Source: Favolaschia claudopus
Taxonomy: Eukaryota; Basidiomycota; Agaricomycetes; Agaricales; Mycenaceae
Reading direction: 5' to 3'
DNA length: 64,000 nt
Assembly: GCA_037176885.1 (NCBI GenBank)
Contig: JAWWNJ010000063.1
Span: 372,001 to 436,000, forward strand
The notes beneath the pieces are model-generated. The model was not told where the DNA came from. It saw nothing but the letters and a program-made list of their open reading frames with translations, and did no database searches. This document shows positions 33,757 to 44,703 of this stretch, piece after piece. A program made the position numbers and the translations under genes. Each line of letters starts with the position of its first letter. Within the stretch, counting starts at the first letter, position 1.

Positions 33757-36145
33757 ATGCCTTTCAATCCCGTTTTAGGAGATGTATTCGGGACGATAGG
33801 TGTGTCTATCTTGTCTCACTTTCCCTCTCCATTCCTTGTCGCGTTGCGAGATCAAACTGGCAAGCTGACCTCGTGAATAGGAACGATATGCTGGATAGTC
33901 CTCATTGTCCCGCAAATCTGGAAAAGCTGGAGGGAAAAATCGACAGAGGGGCTTTCGCCTGCGCTCATGTGCGTCTTTTATCTTATTGTTTTCCCTTCCT
34001 TCCCATCGCGACCGACTTACTGTACTATACATAGGCTCCTGTGGGCGTTCTCATGGCCGTTTCTCGCGGCGTATACCATACTCGAAGAGCTCCCCGTCCC
34101 TCTTATACTCGAGCCGCATTTTTTCGGGATGCTTTGTTTGATATCGTGGTGTCAGGTTTGTCATGTTTTCGTCTCTGTCCATTGATTCCTCCCTATACGC
34201 TTTAATCTGTCAGTGCCAACATTACGGGGCGCGCCGCACATGGAAGGTGTCCGCTTTTATGGCGCTCGTCGTCTTCCTCGTCTTCGCCGCCATCGAAGTA
34301 ATGCTGATATTCTCCTTGCGGCCTGCATTCAACGCAGGCAACGAGGCGGCGTACGATGCGACGCAGTTCTTTGGGATTTTTAGTAGCGTTATGATTGGTG
34401 TGGGTTTGATCCCACAGTTTATTGAGATTTGGCGCCGGAGGGAGGTTATTGGGCTTTCGATGACGCTGCTTTGGTTGGATGTTTTGGGAGGTGAGTTGAA
34501 TTTTATATTGTTTCGGGAAGAGAGAAGCTTACGAGTCGTTGATAGGTATATGCATGGATTTGTCGCTTATTTTCCAGGGCCAGTTCGACGTCGTCTCGGG
34601 GATAACTTACACGCTCTGTCGGAAAAATCTGGTTTTGCTTGTGGTGGCTTGGGCTGGGTCCCAAGCCACTACAAGGTCGTAAGCGGAGCGTGGCTTATGA
34701 CGCATAGTTTTGGGATTATGGAGTCTCCCAATCCACGCGGCGGCTTCTAATCCACTCCAACGGATTACGGTATTTCAAGCCGCTGCAAGGTCGCAATCCA
34801 CCTCCCCCCGCCCGATATCACTACCCTTGGGCACATATTTGCCTGGTACTCACAACAAGAACAATGGTTTGAACGAACATTTATATAACCTCTACGAAAT
34901 CGAGACAATGATATATTATTTACCATACCGTACCGTCCCTCGGCAAATTCAGTTGCTCGATGACAACACCACTGCGAGACAACAGGTGAGCGGGAGGTTC
35001 TAAAATGACGCTCGAGCAACTTACCACATTTACATGCTGGAATGCTACACCTATCGCAAGTAAGAAAGAGGAACACTACATGTCTAAGTCGCTCACCAGA
35101 TGCATCTTGATTTTTAAAAATGCGTCGATATGACACGCGAAAACGCAAGATGAAGGAAACACTGTTCGACTTCACTTACCTCAGGTCCTAAGACAACCTT
35201 CTCTACAGCCTGTTTCTCTGTTGGGCTCAACACCGCACATTCGATCCGCCATTGTCTTCATTGCATTGAGTCATCGCCCCCGACGCACTGGAGGATTCTT
35301 GAGATCTAGGTATTGAGACTCGGAGGGAATAAGTTGGCTAAGATGGAGCAGAAAGTGGCCGAGTCGACGACGAGGGGAGTCTTGTGGGTGAAGATGACTT
35401 GGGCTGGCGAGAATGGACATCGTAGTAGGGAGAGAAGGGTGGTGGTTGTGTTTGGAGCTCCGCAGCACCTTTGTGGCGTTGTCGTCATCGTGCCGTAATG
35501 CTTGAGGGTCGGTTCTGGTTGAGCTTGGAGTACTTTTGCGCGACTGGGACCTGCAAACGAGGAGTGTGAATGGCTCGGAATTCAGGGAAGGTAAGTATGA
35601 TCTCAGGATGTAGCATGCTTGGAGCTTCATATTGTGCTAGGTCTTACCTAGGCGAGTTACAAAGGATTTGAACAACTTGAAGCGGCTTATAATCCACCCC
35701 GCCAACCGGTTGCAAGACGTCTCAAGGCTCCACAAGGCCGTAATCCAGTTCAATCCGTTACAAGCAAAACCGTGTTTTTCCGACATCATCGTGGTTCGTA
35801 CTTGCGTTCCTTTGCACAATCTTATGGCAGCTAACTGGATCTCGAATACAGGTTCTGGAACTCACCGTACTCGTCTGCGCGTTGGTTCTGAACCCCAGAG
35901 CAGAGAAGCGCCGTCAGAGACAGGCTCAGATTGCGGCCTTGACGGAGAGCACCGTTATCGAGAAACCGGCGTCCATGGCCAAGTTGACGCTTCCCGGGCA
36001 GCCTCAGCGGATGGATTCGTCGACATCGACGGCAACATTCGACGAAAAACATGCGGATGAGGTGCCTATTATTGAGTGCATGACGCCACCGCCACAGCAG
36101 ACGCAGTTTCCTGTTAATGCCCAGGATATGGCTGTGAATGTATGA
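33757..36145 (+). pseudogene. PQ-loop (MtN3/cystinosin-like) transporter gene, right arm, interrupted by a transposon
   Basis: PQ-loop repeat transporter, the family of lysosomal/vacuolar amino-acid exporters. Exons 1-3 are intact: MPFNPVLGDVFGTI, first PQ-loop IVPQIWKSWREKSTEGLS, then CQHYGARRTWKVSAFMAL, and the second PQ-loop GLIPQFIEIWRRREVIGLSM. The next exon should read QFDVVSGITYTLIVVLELTV; it is split after ITYTL by a 1169-bp element (34617-35785). After the element the frame resumes (CALVLNPRAEKRRQRQ) and ends with an acidic/proline-rich tail (ECMTPPPQQTQFPVNAQD). Reading into the element meets a stop after about 23 codons, so a truncated protein lacking the last membrane segments is likely. 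The left copy is broken in other ways. Confidence 0.85.
34617..35785. mobile_element. 1.17-kb terminal-inverted-repeat element in the PQ-loop gene
   Basis: Left end TGTCGGAAAAATCTGG followed by TTTTGCTTGT; right end, reversed, TGTCGGAAAAACACGG followed by TTTTGCTTGT: 26-bp terminal inverted repeats with two or three mismatches. Comparison with the expected exon shows a 2-bp TC duplicated at the insertion. Subterminal copies of ggattacgg / ggattata with aagccgc-type motifs occur near both ends. No transposase frame was found, so it looks non-autonomous (MITE-like). It sits in a coding exon, so it is younger than the arm duplication. Confidence 0.85.
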
Positions 36146-36189
36146 GAGTGAGAGGTAATCTGGTTTAATCGTGAATACTTACCCGGTAC

Positions 36190-36400
36190 TTACTTGTCGG
36201 GATTGGGTTGGATTGGGTGGAGTAGATGGTACTTTTCCTTGGTTGCTTGCTTTCAGCACAAAACGCATTCCTTCGGTTAAAAATAATAATTCATACTTGC
36301 TTGTCGGTTGTCGGAATTGGGTTGGACTGGCTTGAGTGGATGCTGCTCGTTTATTTGGTTGCTTGCATTCATTCCTTCACTCAAATGTCATTGAAACGCT
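36190..36400. repeat. Imperfect tandem repeat, two units
   Basis: Two units of about 105-115 bp share cttgtcgg, ttgggttgga, gagt, ttggttgcttgc, cattccttc. They lie downstream of the right-arm PQ-loop gene. The left arm holds only a single related tract near 26130-26160. Confidence 0.5.
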
Positions 36401-37483
36401 CAGAAATTATCCCGTGAATACCAATGGGAGCAGGGCTCCAGGCAGCGGGACACGCGTGTGTTGTACAGCTTGAAAGAAATTAGATCATTCATGTGCAGTG
36501 CTGTGAGGTATGAACTTATGAAGCCTCTCCCGCGACGCAATGATTTCAGAAATGAGCGGAAAACGAGGTAAGAAATCAGTCTCTTCAACAGGCACTGCAA
36601 CACCTATGGTGCTCGCCAGTGCGGGGGCTCGTGGTGCAAACGAGGTGGCCCCGGTGGGTAACGCGGACCCGATGCGACAGGCGCCGTCACGCTATTGGTC
36701 ACGCGTGACTCCCCTCCTTCCAACTTCCACCACTTCAGATTTCATGCTGCATCGGGCTTCGGCGGCTCTATATCAATGTTTCTATCGTCTTTCAGTATGC
36801 AAAACGGCCAGCCGGACAAAGCCTTGCTCTTTTCCCAGAACTCTGCGTCGTCGTTCGGTGGTTGTAAGTTAGCGATGTGCATGCACCATGAAGTCCGAGT
36901 CAAGGCTGAGGCAGCCGGACGTTTGCTTCAGCCTTCCAGGAATACGTGGACTTGATGCTGTGGCATTGCCGGCCGGATTCTAGCGCCCATTTGTAGCGAT
37001 AGTCGTATGCAAACAATGCGCATAAGTCGCGGTCAACAGCTTTGACAGCCTGAACGATTTACTGAGGCAAGGCATGCAAACTGCAGCGTTGACGCATGCT
37101 ACCCGCAGGGCCATATTTAACACTGTGCAATGACCTACGAGCTCATTACTCCCGACATCGAAGAACGACGTAGACGTAAACGGATAAATGGGGTCTTTTC
37201 TCTCCCGCTGCTGTCCGTGTTTACAGGACAATGAAAAGGCGCCCACGAAAACGAATAAAGACCAGTAAGCCACTTGATTATTTGATTGCTCATTGCTCAC
37301 CTTTCCGTCAATCAGGACGACGGAAAAGCCTCCCAAGGTAGAGACACCTACCAATACTATATCTGAGGAAATTTTACTGCCGGCGGACCCTTCGTTGAGT
37401 TTCTCCATGTCTTGCTGGGCAACTCTCATCTGTGATAAAACAGGACAACGGAAGAACCTGTAGTCATTTCTGTGGACATCGAA
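36401..37483. other. Right-arm spacer upstream of metacaspase copy 2
   Basis: Patches of inverted homology to 24986-25830. The minus-strand frame 36980-37429 (starting MRVAQQDMEKLNEG) has no recognised domain. It includes the promoter of metacaspase copy 2. Confidence 0.4.
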
Positions 37484-39915
37484 ATGTCGCCGTTGGTGGT
37501 GGATATCCCGTTAGTCTCTACATACATGCCTTTTCTTATTCACTGCTAACTGGCATAAAAGAGTGGTACAACAGTCTGGAGCTCCGACTGAGGATGTCGA
37601 AATGCAGCCACTGATGGCGGTCGTTCCGTTAGTTGTCACCAACACAGTCGTGCTCGCTCCACCATCCGAGGCAATTCTGACCGGGAAAGACACAGTCTTT
37701 GCACTCATCATCGGCATCAATGATGTACGTCCTACACCTCTGGTCATCGGTACTCACTGGCTCAACGTTGGATACAGTACATCAAGAGCGATGAGCTCAA
37801 GCCTCTGGACGGCGCTGTGAACGACGCAAAGGAATTCCGAAAATATTTGGAAGAAGTCCTCCACGTGCCAGTCGACAACATCCTCTCCATCGAGAACAGG
37901 GAAGCGACGCGCTCGAACATCATGTCGGGCTTCCGAACCCACTTCATTGAGAACTCGCGCATTCCTGATGGCGGGGAAACGACGATGATCTTTTACTTTG
38001 CGGGTCATGGAAGCCGCGCTGCGACGACTCGTAACATGATGGCGCGGGATATGAAGGTGGAGACGATATGTCCTGTTGACGAGCGAACGCAAGACGCTGC
38101 AGGGCATCATATTCACAGCATACCTGACTATGTTCTCGGGTGGCTGCTGCAGGAGCTGTCTCAGAAGAAGGGTTCTAATATTGTACGTCCCGCTTTCGTG
38201 GTCGTTGTCGTTTCTGGAGATTCATTTTCGATACAGACGGTCATTCTCGACTCCTGCCATTCAGGTATGCATGCAGCTTCTACATCTCTATGTGCTCTGA
38301 TTTCTCTTCAGGCGGCATCGCACGTCGCGGCGAGGGAAAGAGCCGAGCTGCAGAGACCGACTCCTCTAAGATCCCAGCGGAACTCGATAGCCACCTGTGG
38401 AAAGGACAGTCCTTGAGAAAGCCGTACCGGATGTGGGAACCTGGTGCGACCTCGCATGTCCTGCTAGCGGCATGTCAAGCGGACGAGACTGCGCGTGAAC
38501 TTGGTGACACGTACGGCGAGAAGAAACCTGGGGGACGGTTCACGAAGCATTTGCTGGAGAATTTGCGGTGGGCTCCGTTGGGGCATATCACGTATCAGGA
38601 GCTCATAGATCGGGTGCCGAGGTGGTCTGATCAGAAGCCACACTGCGGTGGGGATCGGATTCAGCGGCTGGTTTTTAATGGGAATTACCCGAAGGCGGGG
38701 AGGCGGTCTGTACCGCTGGTTCCCTACGACCCTGAAGCTACCAGCCCGACGACTCTCAAGGCCAAAGGACCACCACAGCCAGGCAGTGTGCAGCCCACTC
38801 TCGACGCTGGTGCCGAGGATATCTCATCGCTATTCAAGGTAGACATGGGCACAGTCGCTGGTGTTGTCACCGAGACTGAGTTCTTGGCGTATGACATGCA
38901 CGGCAACCTCTTATGTGTTATGGTTGCGCACACCGTGTTGGCTCAGCACAGTATCCTGCGGCAGAAGGACAGACCCTTCATAGACATCCCGACACTGTCG
39001 CGGGCGGAAGTATCTGACTGGAAGAATGACTCGATGATCCTCCACGTCTACACCCCTGCCGATTTCCCCCACACCGATGCTTTGTTTTCGCCCGCACGCA
39101 CGGTGACGCCTAGATTCGTGCAAGCATCCTCGCTTGGGGACGCACATATTGCGCTGAGCGTCGACCCGAGGTCGCGCGAGGTCGTCGTGGAGCCGCTGAA
39201 GCCGACCATGAGGAAGGCTCTTGATAAAGTCAGCTTCCCGATGACGGCAAACCCTTCGCACCTCCTCGACGCCATCGACGGTGTCGCGCATTTCAACTAC
39301 TTCCTCGACCGCGTCAACACGGAAGATCCTGTCAAGGGCGTTACACTCGAGATGCACCGTCTGAAGGGCGATTTCCCGCACCGCGAGCCGGACGATAGGG
39401 GGAATTTGGTGCAGGGTGACGTGGCGCGTTTTGCGTCCGACGCGAACGCGATATACGGCTTCAAAATTTGCAGCAAGTTCCCGGAGGACCTCTATGCGTA
39501 TCTATTTTACTTCGATCCGGAGACGTTCACGATTCAGGTACGCAGCGTTTGTTTCTTGCCCGCGCGGATTCCTGTATTGTCTTCTTCATGCTCACCGTTC
39601 GCCCAGGAATGGTACTCCCCAGAAGGCCGCCACGCGGCGCCTTTGAAGACGAACGATTTCGTGGCGGTAGGCATGGGCGGCGAGCGTGCGTTTGAGTTCA
39701 CGATGGAGGATGGGCAGGTGACGAGTTCTGGATTCATCAAGCTCTTCGTGACGCGGGAGTATGTGGATCTGAGGTGGATCAAGCAGACCACCGAGCCGTT
39801 CAAAGCGGACTTCAAGGGCACTGGGAGACTGAAGGCGGGCAAGGAGACGTTCAACCGGTTGGCTACGTGGGACGCGTTGACGGTGGTGCTGACGATGACT
39901 GCGACTGCGACCTGA
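37484..39915 (+). CDS. Metacaspase-like C14 protease with long C-terminal domain, copy 2
   Basis: Right-arm twin of the gene at 22490. The position of the left copy's start codon is ACG here (37449), so I start at the next in-frame ATG at 37484 (MSPLVVDIP), which splices (intron 37510-37561) into VVQQSGAPTEDVE. Catalytic domain: KDTVFALIIGINDY, LDGAVNDAKEFRKYLEE, FYFAGHGSRA, TVILDSCHSG; both catalytic residues present. Extension blocks match copy 1 (FNGNYPKAGRRSVPLVPYDP, AIDGVAHFNYFLDRVN, VGMGGERAFEFTMEDGQVTS). The C-terminus ends LTMTATAT, shorter than copy 1. Intron positions match. Frame intact. The two copies differ at scattered residues only, so the duplication is recent. Confidence 0.9.
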
Positions 39916-40242
39916 TATTTGGACTCTTCCGATGCTCTTTCTATGACTCTACTCGGACTCTACCTGTCTAGATTCTCAAAGCTCGAGCTTTCGTTTGCAT
40001 ACTTGTATAGTCGTTTCTTCCTCACTGTATCCAGCCTTAGATTCATGTATATTCAGTCGTTGTATTTACTATAGACTTCATTATTCGAGCTCCATCCTAT
40101 CATATCTCTTGTATTTCTGGAGAGTCTCTGAGAACTTCCTTCGAAATCAAATGTGTGACACGGTGTGACGCACTAGCCTTCGCTTAGACCCATACACTGA
40201 GGACCATCGTCCTCTTTATCCTTACTTCCACCTGGCTCCGCT
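39916..40242. other. Intergenic gap, outer end of right arm
   Basis: AT-rich. Homology to the left arm stops near the metacaspase stop codon. It probably holds a terminator and the promoter of the DUF2408 gene. No gene seen. Confidence 0.4.
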
Positions 40243-42363
40243 ATGACGGCCCCGGTGCCCCAGGAAGGTAAGCAAGTTGGTTCAATGGCTGGATTACGCT
40301 TGATTACTTTGTGTCAGAACTCCCTATTTTGGAGGCCGTTATCAAGTTTGTATTCTCGTTTTTTTCGTGCAGGACGCACCAATTCCCCGGAGGAGGGGTT
40401 ATCGTTTTCCTCGTACGCTACGAGCTAAGGCTCTGTATCTTGTGAAGTGATGCAGGTGAATTGCGTGTCGTTCACCTCGAGAACGATGGGATATTCAATC
40501 AGGAATCATCCTACAGCTCGTCTCGTTTCGTTCTTTTCTGCCGGGATTTGTGCGTCCTGTGTCTCGGAAAGAGCTGCACTGACACCCTTCGCAGCATCCG
40601 TAATCGACTCACCGTGCTGAAGAGGGATCGAGGCGAATATATCAAAGCCTCCGATGTGAATTCACTTTATCAGGCCGTCGTGAAACAAGGTGCGTCTATC
40701 TAGTCCCGCCTGCTATTCCTTATTCTTATGCTCTACATACAGTTACGAAACTGAACGACGTCCGCGACGACAATACGACTTATAACAACCGACTTGACAC
40801 CACCCTTGCCGATGTCTTCAGCTTGCTGTCGTTGTTCTACCTCACCATTGGCAAAACACGCGATATCCCCGCGATTTATTCCCAAATAGCCTCCATGCGG
40901 GTGCGTATCCGACCCATGTTACGTCCTGTTCATCCAGCTGACACTGAATACAAAGCAAATATTGCGGCACATAGACGAATCCGCGGTTTACAACGAGTCG
41001 GATCTCGCGCCTTTCCGACGGCGGATTGGTGACCTACGACAAATTGTGCAGCACGAAGGGAAGCAGTCGAATGCGGTGACAAAGCTGCTCGAACGTCAGC
41101 TGAACGAATGCGGTCCGTCTACGGTCTTCTCGCCCTCACCTACTGACTAAATAACGCTCCTCCCGCTAGATGCCATCGTTCAATCTCTGGAGGAGAACCT
41201 CTCGGTCCTCTCTGTAGAACTCATCCCTATCCACCAACGGCTCGTTACCATTCGACGGCAGCTCGTCGCTCTAGCCGCCAAAGACGGGTCACATAAAGCA
41301 GAGCTCAAACCTCTCCAGGAGGAATTGCGCAAGATCGACTCGAAGCGCGTGGACGGCAAGTTCCTCGGTCCCGGGGGCATCGTGCCCGCCTCTCAAGCCA
41401 TTTGCTCCTCATTGCTCGAAGAGTGCTTCGATATCGCGCAGGAGATCAAAGCGCACGAGGATTCGAAGAATGTGCCGGACACGCTGAAGCCGATTCACGA
41501 GCGTCTCTCTGGGATCCGCACGGAGCTTGAAAGTCTCGTGCTCACTCATCGGTGGACGCTGAGGGAGACGGATCTATGGAATTATTCCTCTGCCTTGCAG
41601 GAGATTGACAAGTTACGCGTTGATGGAAAGTTCCTCGATGCGGAGGGCGGACGGCCGGCTGGGCAATATGTGCGTCTTTGTTTTCTGTTCGTCGCAGACC
41701 GCGAGCCTTATTGACGGTCTATAGATCCTCCTGTACCTCCTCCGGCGGTGCTATGGTCTCATTTACAGACTGCTCTCCGCGAGTGAGCCGGTCTCGGAGG
41801 AGCTCATGCCTATCGTGCGTCTCTGTGCATCCCCCTTGTCCTGTACTGACAACCCCCAATGAAGGCTAACAAACTCTCGACGGTGAAGAAGTGTTTAAAT
41901 GAGGTACTGAAGTACGGCGGGACATTCAGCGCACGCGACCTCTACCCTGTACGTCTGCTTGCTCTAGCCAAGCTACTAATTCACTGAGGCTGACCCCCCA
42001 CTTCATAGTATCAACTGGCGCTTTTCCAAATCGACTCAATGCGCAAGGATGGCAAATTTGTCGGCTCCGACGGGTCCATACCCGAAGGCCAAGGCATCGT
42101 CATGGCGCATCTCAACGAGTGCCACGAGCTGTTGGAAATGGTGCGTGTCTTTCCGTATGGTTTCCGTAAATTCCGCCACTAACATACGACGACTGTCGCA
42201 GCTGAAAGAGTCACTGGAAGAGGAGGGCGAGGACGAAGACGACGAGGAATTTGATGATGATGATGAAGACGCTGGGGAGAGCGACGGTACTAGGTCGCCT
42301 TTACCGGACAGCGCAGAGGGCAGCGAAGCAGAGGAAGAGGAAGAGAAGGGGAATGCGCCATAG
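40243..42363 (+). CDS. DUF2408 domain protein
   Basis: Conserved fungal protein (PF10303-like) of unknown biochemical role. The recognisable part starts RNRLTVLKRDRGEYIKASDV, then NDVRDDNTTYNNRLDTTLAD, RRIGDLRQIVQHEGKQS, LRKIDSKRVDGKFLGPGG and the diagnostic tail LLYLLRRCYGLIYRLL, SASEPVSEELMPI, DSMRKDGKFVGSDGSIPEGQ. It ends in a long acidic stretch (EEEGEDEDDEEFDDDDEDAG) common in this family. Many short introns. The first exon (MTAPVPQE at 40243) and the part up to about 40600 are poorly resolved: small exons and atypical splice sites there leave the N-terminal 60 residues uncertain. Length and order of blocks fit the family. It converges on metacaspase copy 3 with only about 130 bp between stop codons. 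Confidence 0.8.
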
Positions 42364-42496
42364 CGATAATCATAGACTTCGAACAGGCCACTTTCACAGA
42401 TGCGGACTATACTATCTTGTATGAATTTGTCGGCTCTCAGTACGTTTGTGTTTCCATGCGAAGAATCCATGCTCTGAATGAACTCCACACCCGAAG

Positions 42497-44703
42497 TCAT
42501 GTCGAGGGAGTGGGAGCCGCCGTCATGGTAAGAGCGACCGTCAACGCGTCCCAGGTCGACATCTTGTCGAACCTCTCATTCTCCGTCGTCTCTCTTCCCG
42601 TTCCCCGATATTCCAGATCGAAGGGGGAAAGGTCTTGGACGATCCAATCGAGATCGACGTACTCCTGCGTCACGAAGAGCTTCAGAAACCCAGCGCTGGA
42701 GGGTTGCCCGGGATCAAGCGTGAATTCAAGAGCGGGCTCGCCGCCCATGCCGATTGTGACTGTCTCTCCGGGTAAGAGGGGAGGGCGGACGCGTCTGCCG
42801 TCGGGGGCGTACCATTTCTACGTGGGTGGCAGGGAGAAAGGTGAGTATCGCGACGTGACGGTTGGAGAGAGAGCGAGAGACTGACCTGGATGGTGAACGT
42901 TTCGGGGTCGAAATAGAAGAGATACGGGAAGAGCTCTTCTTCAGACAAATTACGAATCGTAAACCCGTACTTGGCCCCGTCTATAGATGAGAATCGTGCC
43001 GCACCATCGATAACCATGTTCCCGTCTGCGACTCCGCTGGTATCGGGCACGCGCAGAGGATATTCGCCTTTCAGGCGGTGCATCTCGAGCGTGATGCCGT
43101 GGATACGATCTGCGTGGTTGGCGCGCTCGAGGAAGTAATTGAAGTGAGCGACACCGTCAATGGCGTCGCTGAGGTATGCGTTGGTGCCATTGATGAGACG
43201 AAAGCGCGTCTGACGCTGAATTTGGAGGAGCGTCGGAGTGAGTGATTCGACGACTATATACTCTATGCCTTCATCTGCATCGATGCGCAGGGCAATCTGA
43301 GCGTCTTCTCGTGTCTGAGCCTGCACGAACTTGGGAGGCTGGGAAACGGAAACGGATGTTGATGACGGGAAGAGTGATTCCTTGTACGGGAAATCGTCGG
43401 GGATGTACAGCCGCAGAACCATCGCATTGTTCATCCAATCAGTCACGACGGCGCGGGACCAGCGAGCGATGCCGACAGCGGGAATGGTCTTACAGATGAG
43501 GAAGCTATGGCCGACCAGCACAGATTGCGCGAAGAAATTGCATAGAAATCTGCCCTGTGAGGAGGCAGAGAATTTGGTCCCTGGTACGACGCCGTCCATG
43601 GTCCCCATCTGTACCCGGAATGAATGATCGCTGCTAGTAAGTCGAGGATCGCAAGGTTCGAGCGGGACAGAGCGGCGACCGTCTTTAGGGTAGTTGCCAT
43701 TGAATATAAGCCGCTTGAGATTGTTGTCCGCGCAGTGGCAATGTGGGGTCTGCCCAGACCACGCCGGCATGCGATTCATGAGCTCTTCATATGTGATGCT
43801 GGAGGGCGCCCAGTGCAAGACGGAGAGAAGGGTAGTAGTGAAACGCCCGCTGTGACCGTGTGGGTATCTGAACTCTCGTGCGGTTTCATCTTGGCGACAG
43901 GCTGCCAGGAGGATATGTGAAGTTGTGGAGGGCGACCACAGGCGGTGGTTGATGACGGTGTCGGTTTTGCCTTCCCAGAGGTGGCTGTCGAGATCTTCGG
44001 GTAGAGGAAGTGAGCTTGATTGTGCAGCGCGGGCCCTGCCAACGTCGCGTCCCATACCACCTGAATTGAGGGTCAGAAGGCAGCAGATTGCAGTCAAGGT
44101 AAACGACTGACCTGAATGGCACGAATCCAATATGACGGTCTACAGCCGCGTAAGACACAGAATACGGGTTATGCTTTTCGCTACGCACGAGATTATTTCC
44201 TTTCTTCTGAGAAAGCTCTCGCAGTAGCCATCCCAAAACGTAGTCGGGGATCGCGTGGATGTACTTGCCCTGGTTGTCGACTGTTCGCTCATCTACAGGG
44301 CAGATCGCCTCGACCTGGCCAATGGCATTGCCCGGGGCATCTATTCGGCTGCCGTGACCTGCATAATAAAAGATCATTGTCGCGCCGCCATTGTCTGGAA
44401 TATTCTCGTTTTCCAAGAAGTGGGATGTAAAGCCGGACAAGATGGCTGCACGAGTCGCGTTCTCGTTTTCGATGAAACGGATGTTGTTTGATTGTACATG
44501 CAGATTTTCCTCGAGATAACGCTGGAAAGCTTTGGCGTCGTTGACGGCTCCACGGAGAGGCGGGAGATCATCTTTCGCAATATACTAGAGCATCGCCATG
44601 AGCCACGAAGCTTTGCACACGGAATAAGAAGGATTACATCGTTAATGCCAATGATGAGGGCGAAAACGGCGTCTTTCCCTCCGGACTCCAGTGATTCGGA
44701 CAT
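42497..44703 (-). CDS. Metacaspase-like C14 protease, divergent copy 3
   Basis: Third metacaspase of the window, more diverged from copies 1 and 2 than these are from each other. It has a shorter N-terminus (MSESLESGGKDAVFALIIGI) without the 40-60 residue leader. Catalytic residues are in YYAGHGSRIDAPG and TVILDSCHSG. The same extension follows: FNGNYPKDGRRSVPLEPCDP, AIDGVAHFNYFLERAN, GITLEMHRLKGEYPLRVPD, YLFYFDPETFTIQ, IGMGGEPALEFTLDPGQPSS; end MTAAPTPST. Introns lie at the same places (after INDV, around the catalytic Cys exon, after TFTIQ). The extension is thus ancestral to the family, not a fusion unique to one copy. Frame intact. It lies outside the inverted arms, so it predates them. 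Confidence 0.9.

Larger units (their letters stand above)
33485..39960. repeat. Right arm of inverted segmental duplication
   Basis: Mirror image of 21850-27210. It carries PQ-loop gene then metacaspase copy 2 on the plus strand. It is about 1.2 kb longer than the left arm because of a transposon in the PQ-loop gene, plus about 0.55 kb of 5' exons lost from the left arm. Confidence 0.8.

Noticed and set aside
42049..42363. A separate acidic protein at the end of the DUF2408 gene
   Set aside because: The Glu/Asp tract continues the DUF2408 frame through a short intron and is a usual tail of that family.
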